From positions 1 to 5,512 of the forward strand of contig NZ_CALIMQ010000250.1 of NCBI RefSeq assembly GCF_938045535.1: a stretch of DNA of 5,512 bases. Reading direction: 5' to 3'. Positions 1 through 3,147 of the stretch are shown here, piece by piece; positions within the stretch are counted from its first letter, which is position 1, and every line of letters begins with the position of its first letter. Under the pieces are notes generated by a model that did no database searches, had not been told where the DNA came from, and saw only the letters and a list, made by a program, of their open reading frames with translations. The position numbers and the translations under genes were made by a program. Origin of the DNA: an uncultured Campylobacter sp. (GTDB lineage: Bacteria > Campylobacterota > Campylobacteria > Campylobacterales > Campylobacteraceae).

Positions 1-11
1 GGGGGGGGGGG
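1..11. repeat. Poly-G homopolymer tract at window edge
   Basis: Eleven consecutive G bases open the window; the tract may continue to the left. Poly-G runs of this length are the classic slippage-prone contingency sequences of Campylobacter, where length changes switch genes on and off (established for the genus). Here the tract lies 32 bases before the start codon of the small membrane protein at 44. Reading through the tract, one frame ends at TAG 12-14, one at TAA 22-24, and the third stays open into the downstream gene. Whether it varies in length cannot be judged from one sequence, and it could also mark a contig end. Confidence 0.9.
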
Positions 12-17
12 TAGAAT
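12..17 (+). promoter_or_regulatory. Possible -10 box (TAGAAT) directly after the poly-G tract
   Basis: TAGAAT differs from the sigma-70 consensus TATAAT at one base and lies 26 bases before the ATG at 44, which would leave a leader of roughly 20 bases. No -35 can be assessed because the G tract and the window edge occupy that place; Campylobacter promoters often lack a clear -35. If real, the G tract lies in the -35/-10 spacer, so its length could tune promoter strength. This is a short, AT-rich match and is only suggestive. Confidence 0.3.
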
Positions 18-43
18 TACGTAATTTTTTTCAAAGGATTAAA

Positions 44-298
44 ATGTCTGAACAACCGACCGTTCAACCCCAACCAAACGTGCTTGGGATACTCTCCATA
101 GTCTTTGCGATTTTAGGGATATTTTTTCTAGGGATCGTCTTTGTTCCGCTTGCGTTTTTGTGCGCGATCGCCGCGACCTATCAAGCCGTCAAAAAGCAAG
201 CCTCGCTCGTAATAGCGATATTAGCGTGGATCCTTACGATCGTAGGGCTCATGACCTCGCCCATGCTGCTAGCCACGATCGGCATCTCCGCTTCGTAG
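44..298 (+). CDS. Small hydrophobic membrane protein, function unknown
   Basis: An 84-residue protein starting at ATG 44 and ending at TAG 296-298. The start is supported by AAGGA at 34-38, five bases upstream. After a short polar, Pro/Gln-rich N-terminus (residues 1-12) comes a long hydrophobic stretch (about 13-45, broken by Gly30 and Pro35, so one or two membrane passes). A short loop with Lys50-Lys51 follows, then another membrane segment (about 54-80). There is no cleavable signal peptide and no catalytic motif. The pattern of two hydrophobic halves joined by a Gln/Lys-containing loop recalls the DUF4190-type small membrane proteins, but I cannot confirm membership. It stands alone, divergent from the rimP side genes, and close behind a poly-G tract that may control it. 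The frame is open from base 2 through the start codon, so translation from an upstream gene could in principle run into it. Confidence 0.72.
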   Translation: MSEQPTVQPQPNVLGILSIVFAILGIFFLGIVFVPLAFLCAIAATYQAVKKQASLVIAILAWILTIVGLMTSPMLLATIGISAS

Positions 299-311
299 CC
301 GCAAATATTCG

Positions 312-334
312 CGCCGCTTGGCGGAATTTTAATT
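312..334 (+). terminator. Weak stem-loop plus T-rich tail after the small membrane gene
   Basis: Fourteen bases after the stop codon, CCGC (314-317) can pair with GCGG (321-324) around a 3-base loop, with an alternative CGCC/GGCG register at 312-323. AATTTTAATT follows. The placement suits a terminator for the gene at 44-298, but the stem is only 4 bp and similar GC/AATTTT alternation occurs throughout this spacer, so it may be chance. Confidence 0.25.
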
Positions 335-381
335 ATCTGATGGACGGCGCGCGAACCTCCGCCCACAGAGTTTTAAAACGT

Positions 382-528
382 AAATTTATGGGCGGATTTA
401 GCCCCTTGAAATTCTGCGGGCAAAATTTTAAGGCGAAATTTGACACAGGAATTTTGTATCAAAAAATTACGGGCGGAATTTCAGCGTGGAATTTTACCGC
501 GTCAAAACAGCGCGTAAATTTTAAATTT
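382..528. repeat. Degenerate tandem array, 13-14 bp unit (RAATTT + GC-rich tail)
   Basis: RAATTY hexamers start at 382, 409, 423, 436, 449, 476, 489 and 516. The gaps are 27, 14, 13, 13, 27, 13 and 27, all close to multiples of 13.5. Typical units are AAATTTATGGGCGG (382), AAATTCTGCGGGCA (409) and AAATTTTAAGGCG (423); the unit between 382 and 409 has ATTTAGCCCC with a degraded head. Two units make 27 bp, a multiple of three, which explains why a spurious long open frame survives here. A similar array lies at 3022-3096. Confidence 0.55.
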
Positions 529-952
529 AACCGCCTTTTGGCGCGACGCGAAATTCCAAAACAACGCGCAATCGTCACGCAAAACTTATCATTTAGCGAC
601 GCAACATGAAATTTCAAAACGCCGCCTAGTAGCGCGGAAAATTACCTTTTATCGGCGTAAGATAAAATTTCAAAACAGGCGAGCGGCGCCGGAAATTTAA
701 AATTTTGCGCCGAGCGTCGCGAGAGATTAAGAGCGACCGGTAGCGGCAAATTTTAAAGAAATCTAAAAATTTAACATGCTCGCGTGCCCATGCGACACAA
801 CAAGGCGGCGCTGCGGGCACGTCCGCGCGAGATGCTCATATTTATCGAAATTTTCGCTCTGCCCGCAGCACGCGCGCTCGTATCACATGCCGATAATCGC
901 GGGCGCAAGCTCCGCTGAAAGCTTGGCGAAACAGCGTTTCGCCGCGGTACGC

Positions 953-1020
953 ATACGATCAATTGCAACGCGAAAATGCTTTCGTGCGATACGATCAAGC
1001 TCAATGCGAAAGACTTGCGC
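953..1020. repeat. Imperfect 36 bp direct duplication
   Basis: ATACGATCAA occurs at 953-962 and again at 989-998, exactly 36 bases apart. In each copy it is followed by three differing bases, CAA, one differing base and GCGAAA, then a less similar tail ending in a GTGCG or TTGCG-like piece. Being 36 bp, the duplication preserves reading frame, so it could be a trace of a lost coding region, but no protein family is recognisable in any frame. Confidence 0.5.
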
Positions 1021-1065
1021 GCAGCATGTGCTTTTTGAAAGCCACACCGAATATCGCGCGCTAAA

Positions 1066-1206
1066 TTAAAAAGCGAGGCGAGATGCTGCGAGCCGTGCAT
1101 CGCTCGCGATAGACGCAATACTTAAAAGCGCACAAAAAGCAAGGCAAATCCAAATTAGCCTCGCCGCTTTAGCTTGAAATTTAAGTCTACGCTTCTCAAA
1201 CACCAC
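1066..1206 (-). CDS. Doubtful small membrane ORF downstream of rimP
   Basis: A possible 46-residue product starting at GTG 1206-1204 and ending at TAA 1066-1068, 40 bases after the rimP stop on the same strand. It has a basic start (E-K-R-R-L-K), one clear hydrophobic segment (about residues 18-34, RLIWICLAFCALLSIAS) and a short polar tail, which is a reasonable layout for a single-pass membrane peptide. Against it: there is no ATG, no good Shine-Dalgarno, no recognised family, and the frame only extends further upstream through a TTG inside rimP. It may be a remnant or chance. Confidence 0.17.
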   Translation of the reverse strand: MVFEKRRLKFQAKAARLIWICLAFCALLSIASIASDARLAASRLAF

Positions 1207-1246
1207 ATCCCAAAGCCGCGTGCGCAGAGCTTTAAAAACCTCGCCG

Positions 1247-1666
1247 CTACCACTGCACGTAGGTTCGCGCCTTTTTGATCTCGTCAAGTCGCACGCTCAC
1301 TTCGCCGCCGTCCGTGCGAAGTCTAAGCACGCCGCCTTCGCAGCCAAGCACCTCGCCGCTTAGCTTCTGCCCGTCCGTGCGGCTTAGGCGCACCAGCTCG
1401 CCCACGGAGTTTGCGAAATGCTGCGGCTTGCTTAGCTTGCGCTCAAGCCCGGGCGAGCCAACCTCCAGCGTCCACTCGCCCTCAAGCGGCGGCTCCACGT
1501 CGAAAATCGGCGAAAGTAGCCGCGATAGCCGCTCACAGTCGTCTAGGCCCACGCCGCCCGCTTTCGTGATGCTGATGCGGTAGATCGTTCTGCCGTTTTC
1601 GCTCACCGTCTCCACGTCGTAAAGCTGCACGCCGCACTCGCGCGCTAAAGCCTCTAAATCAACCAT
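1247..1666 (-). CDS. rimP: Ribosome maturation factor RimP
   Basis: A 139-residue protein, about the usual length for epsilonproteobacterial RimP (formerly YhbC/P15a). RimP is a cytoplasmic factor that binds the free 30S subunit and helps late assembly of its head and central pseudoknot region; it is not a mature ribosomal component. The N-terminal alpha/beta domain (about 1-80) carries the family signature LEVGSPGLERKL at 67-78, with SPGLER at 71-76. The C-terminal SH3-like beta domain (about 85-139) contains the glycine-rich turns around 104-124 and ends in the conserved DEIKKA stretch (128-133). The ATG at 1666-1664 lies inside the end of rbfA (8 bp overlap, different frame), and GAGGAGGAG at 1685-1677 gives a strong ribosome binding site. 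This indicates translational coupling to rbfA. Confidence 0.95.
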   Translation of the reverse strand: MVDLEALARECGVQLYDVETVSENGRTIYRISITKAGGVGLDDCERLSRLLSPIFDVEPPLEGEWTLEVGSPGLERKLSKPQHFANSVGELVRLSRTDGQKLSGEVLGCEGGVLRLRTDGGEVSVRLDEIKKARTYVQW

Positions 1667-2024
1667 TTTTGCGCAGCTCCTCCTCTATTTTGTCAAAAAG
1701 ATCGTCCATTTTGTTTTGATACTCCAAGCGGTCGTCGAATTTGAAGTGAAACGCAGGACAGCGGTACCAGCCCTCCGCCTCGGCGCAGAAGTTTTGCAAA
1801 TATCTCGCCACGCGGCCGAGCTTTTCGAGCACAAATTCCTGCTCGCGCTCGTCGAAGGCGTTTTTATCCAGATACACGAACGCATCGTAGCGCCCGCGCT
1901 TGCACTCCACGTCGGTGACGCACAGCCCGCGCAAAAGCTCGTCCTCAAGGCTTGCGAGCGCTTCGGGGATGAGCTGCTTTAGCACACTTTGCGTGCGCAG
2001 TCTTCTGAGTTCGGTCGGATTCAT
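1659..2024 (-). CDS. rbfA: 30S ribosome-binding factor RbfA
   Basis: A 121-residue protein, the normal size for RbfA. It is a small KH-fold RNA-binding protein that attaches to the immature 30S subunit near helix 1 of 16S rRNA and supports late maturation and cold growth. Family features seen: the N-terminal helix with L-R-R-L-R-T-Q (6-12), the first strand with VTDVE (36-40), a strand with DAFVYLD (47-53), the helix LEKLGRVARYLQNF (66-79), the final CPAFHFKFDD strand (89-98) and an acidic C-terminal helix. The start ATG 2024-2022 is preceded by GAGG (2033-2030) with a 5-base gap, and an in-frame TAA six codons upstream excludes a longer form. It overlaps rimP by 8 bp. Unusually, infB does not lie directly upstream: 1.1 kb of spacer intervenes, so this gene probably needs its own promoter or a long readthrough transcript. 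Confidence 0.95.
   Translation of the reverse strand: MNPTELRRLRTQSVLKQLIPEALASLEDELLRGLCVTDVECKRGRYDAFVYLDKNAFDEREQEFVLEKLGRVARYLQNFCAEAEGWYRCPAFHFKFDDRLEYQNKMDDLFDKIEEELRKNG
1677..1685 (-). promoter_or_regulatory. Strong ribosome binding site for rimP inside rbfA
   Basis: On the minus strand this reads GAGGAGGAG and encodes Glu codons near the RbfA C-terminus. It stands 10 bases before the rimP ATG at 1666, so ribosomes ending rbfA can reinitiate at once. It supports the chosen rimP start. Confidence 0.7.
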
Positions 2025-2043
2025 CTTTACCTCGCTATCTTAA

Positions 2044-2066
2044 ATCGCCGCAGATTGCGCGGCGAT
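2044..2066 (-). promoter_or_regulatory. Perfect 8-bp stem-loop upstream of rbfA
   Basis: ATCGCCGC (2044-2051) and GCGGCGAT (2059-2066) are exact inverted repeats around a 7-base loop. On the minus strand the stem ends 10 bases before the GAGG ribosome binding site and 19 bases before the rbfA ATG. It is followed by TTTAAG rather than a true U-run, so it is a poor terminator in that direction. A role as a leader hairpin affecting rbfA translation, message end or RNA stability is plausible but inferred. In the plus direction it is followed by T-rich sequence, but no plus-strand gene ends there. Confidence 0.5.
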
Positions 2067-2193
2067 GGAATTTTATTTTGCGTCTTGCGATGACGGAATT
2101 TTATTGCTTTGTCGCAGCGGAGCGTCCGTCTTGCGGCGACATAGAATTTTATCTCGCATCCGTCTCGCGACGGCAACGCGGAATTCTATTTCG
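2067..2193. repeat. Four degenerate GAATTTTAT repeats
   Basis: RGAATTYTAT occurs at 2067-2076, 2095-2104, 2143-2152 and 2180-2189. Most copies are followed by a TTTCGC/TCTCGC-like piece and a CTTGCGACG or CTCGCGACGG-like piece. Spacing is 28, 48 and 37 bases, so it is a loose cluster rather than a clean tandem array. It lies immediately upstream of rbfA. Confidence 0.45.
2070..2075 (-). promoter_or_regulatory. Possible -10 box for rbfA-rimP
   Basis: The minus strand reads TAAAAT here, preceded by A-rich sequence, a form seen in Campylobacter -10 regions. Transcription starting near 2062 would place much of the 2044-2066 stem-loop in the leader. However, the same hexamer recurs in the repeats at 2098-2103 and 2146-2151, and TAGAAT occurs at 2188-2183, so the specific box cannot be chosen. 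Confidence 0.2.
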
Positions 2194-2323
2194 CTTCGGC
2201 GCGGCGAAATATCTGTCCTGCGACGATGTGATCTGTTTAAATTTGACACGGCTTGCGATGCGCCGGAGCGTTCGTTTAAATTCTGAACGGTTTGCCGCAC
2301 GCCGGTATTGCGGACAGCAACTG

Positions 2324-2394
2324 CGCTTTTTAAAATTTTACTTTTAAATTTTAAAAGGCGAGCTCAGCTTTGAAATTTTGCTTTTAAATTTTAA
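2324..2394. repeat. AT-rich inverted repeat with a 40-bp direct repeat of one arm
   Basis: Bases 2324-2340 and 2344-2360 form an inverted repeat (15 of 17 positions match, one further position could be a G-T wobble) around a 3-base loop. It has GCG/CGC ends and AAAATTTTA cores. CTTTTAAATTTTAA at 2341-2354 is repeated exactly at 2381-2394. The shape, a hairpin with A/T runs on both sides, could act as a weak bidirectional terminator, but it carries the same core 10-mer (AAATTTTAAA) found across both spacers. Confidence 0.45.
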
Positions 2395-2497
2395 CCCGGT
2401 GCTCCACGCTTAAATTTCAAACGCAGATCGCGTAGAATTTAACGGCTCGCGTATGGAAGCTCATCGCATAGCCGCACCGCTACCGTAGAAATACTAC

Positions 2498-2548
2498 CGC
2501 GCTAAAGCGTGGTGCTATTCTATGCCGTATTCTGCTCACCACGGCGCG
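2498..2548. repeat. Imperfect stem-loop in GC-rich spacer zone
   Basis: CGTGGTG (2508-2514) pairs with CACCACG (2537-2543) across a 22-base loop. The outer CGCGC (2498-2502) can pair with GCGCG (2544-2548) if five bases on the left are bulged. No gene or promoter is evident beside it. Confidence 0.35.
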
Positions 2549-2594
2549 TTATATTCGCTGCTGCGCTGCCCCTCTTGACACCGCAATAATACAG

Positions 2595-2716
2595 CGCGCG
2601 GCGGCACCCTCTTTGCGCTACGCTCGCTTACTGCGTCGCTATTTACGATATCCGCTACCGTCTTGGCGCCGCACAGTTCCGCGCGCCGTTGCGGCGTCAT
2701 TTTGTGCCGCCTGCGC
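2595..2716. repeat. Nested long inverted repeats, possible structured RNA
   Basis: An inner stem pairs 2664-2673 (TGGCGCCGCA) with 2690-2699 (TGCGGCGTCA): ten pairs including one G-T wobble, loop of 16. An outer stem pairs GGCGGCAC (2600-2607) with GTGCCGCC (2704-2711) and extends by four pairs past a one-base bulge (2596-2599 with 2713-2716). The zone lacks the AAATTT blocks that fill the rest of the spacer. It could be a non-coding RNA, a mobile-element remnant or simply GC-rich chance pairing. Confidence 0.35.
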
Positions 2717-3021
2717 CGCACTATTCTTCGCGCTGCTGTTTTCCCACACTGCGTCGCTTTAGAATTTATCTTAAATTTTAAAAGCGCTTCGATACCGCGC
2801 GAAATCTAAATTTTGCCGCTTTAAAATTTCAACTTTGCGATTAAATTTAAAATTTAAGTCGCGCGGAAAATTCGCAACCTGCAAGCGGCATAAAATAAAA
2901 TTTGATCGCAAAGCTGCGCCGTAAAAAATCTAAACATTAAAATTTCAAAACTGACGCTACGCAGTAGAGCCTCGCGCAGAAACCGACAAAATTTAAAGCC
3001 TTACTCGCGCGCTCTACCATT

Positions 3022-3096
3022 AAATTTAAAAGGCGAAATTTCGCACTCAAATTCTGCGAGCATAAAATTTCAAAGCGCGATCGAGGCTTAAAATTT
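3022..3096. repeat. Second 13-14 bp RAATTY array, downstream of infB
   Basis: RAATTY hexamers begin at 3022, 3036, 3049, 3065 and 3091, giving steps of 14, 13, 16 and 26. The units share wording with the array at 382-528: AAGGCGAAATTT occurs at 3030-3041 and 430-441 (with one further matching A at 3030 side), and AAATTCTGCGRGCA at 3049-3062 and 409-422. The shared words show that the two spacers contain members of one repeat family. Confidence 0.5.
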
Positions 3097-3147
3097 AGCC
3101 GCAAGCCGTACAAACGAAGTCAATGCCCACGCGAAATTCCGCGAGCA

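Larger units (their letters stand above)
299..1246. other. Long spacer without convincing gene, repeat-rich
   Basis: About 950 bases lie between the stop of the small membrane gene and the stop of rimP. Open frames occur here on both strands, but they overlap each other, lack ribosome binding sites and recognisable domains, and follow the repeat pattern. The left part (to about 853) is dense in RAATTY hexamers, mostly AAATTT and GAATTT, separated by short GC-rich pieces. The right part (854-1246) has few of them and contains a 36 bp imperfect duplication and short inverted repeats: CGTGCCC 783-789 with GGGCACG 815-821, and GCGAGC 1088-1093 with GCTCGC 1102-1107. The latter is followed on the minus strand, about 15 bases later, by five Ts, so it may contribute to ending the rimP transcript. 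The region may be decayed sequence or an accumulation of dispersed repeats. Confidence 0.6.
2025..3147. other. 1.1 kb gene-free spacer between infB and rbfA
   Basis: No frame here has a ribosome binding site, recognisable motif or protein-like composition. Short open frames overlap on both strands and consist of repeat sequence. The spacer has three zones. 2025-2440 holds GGAATTTTAT repeats and AT-rich inverted repeats. 2440-2760 is GC-rich with nested inverted repeats and no AAATTT. 2760-3147 is again dense in AAATTT-type blocks. Related infB-rbfA loci usually have little or no gap. No clear terminator follows infB: a small imperfect stem (3123-3146) has no T-run. Confidence 0.65.

Noticed and set aside
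382..528. CRISPR array
   Set aside because: The units are 13-14 bp, degenerate and lack 30-40 bp unique spacers; no cas gene is present.
160..609. Plus-strand open frame of 149 codons
   Set aside because: It overlaps the small membrane gene in another frame, has no ribosome binding site, and stays open mainly because the 27-bp double repeat unit preserves frame.
771..1118. Overlapping open frames on both strands (plus 776-1069, minus 771-1118)
   Set aside because: No Shine-Dalgarno, no recognisable family, Arg/Ser/Cys-rich random-looking composition, and both strands open over the same bases.
2065..2347. Three overlapping open frames in the infB-rbfA spacer
   Set aside because: They translate the GAATTTTAT repeats in different frames; none has a supported start or protein-like pattern.
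2536..2721. Minus-strand frame of 61 codons in the GC-rich island
   Set aside because: Arg-rich, low-complexity product explained by GC-rich inverted repeats; no ribosome binding site.
3123..3146. Terminator for infB
   Set aside because: The stem after the stop codon is short and bulged and is not followed by a T-run on the minus strand.
299..3147. Insertion sequence or transposase remnant
   Set aside because: No transposase motif in any frame and no clear terminal inverted repeats with target duplication.
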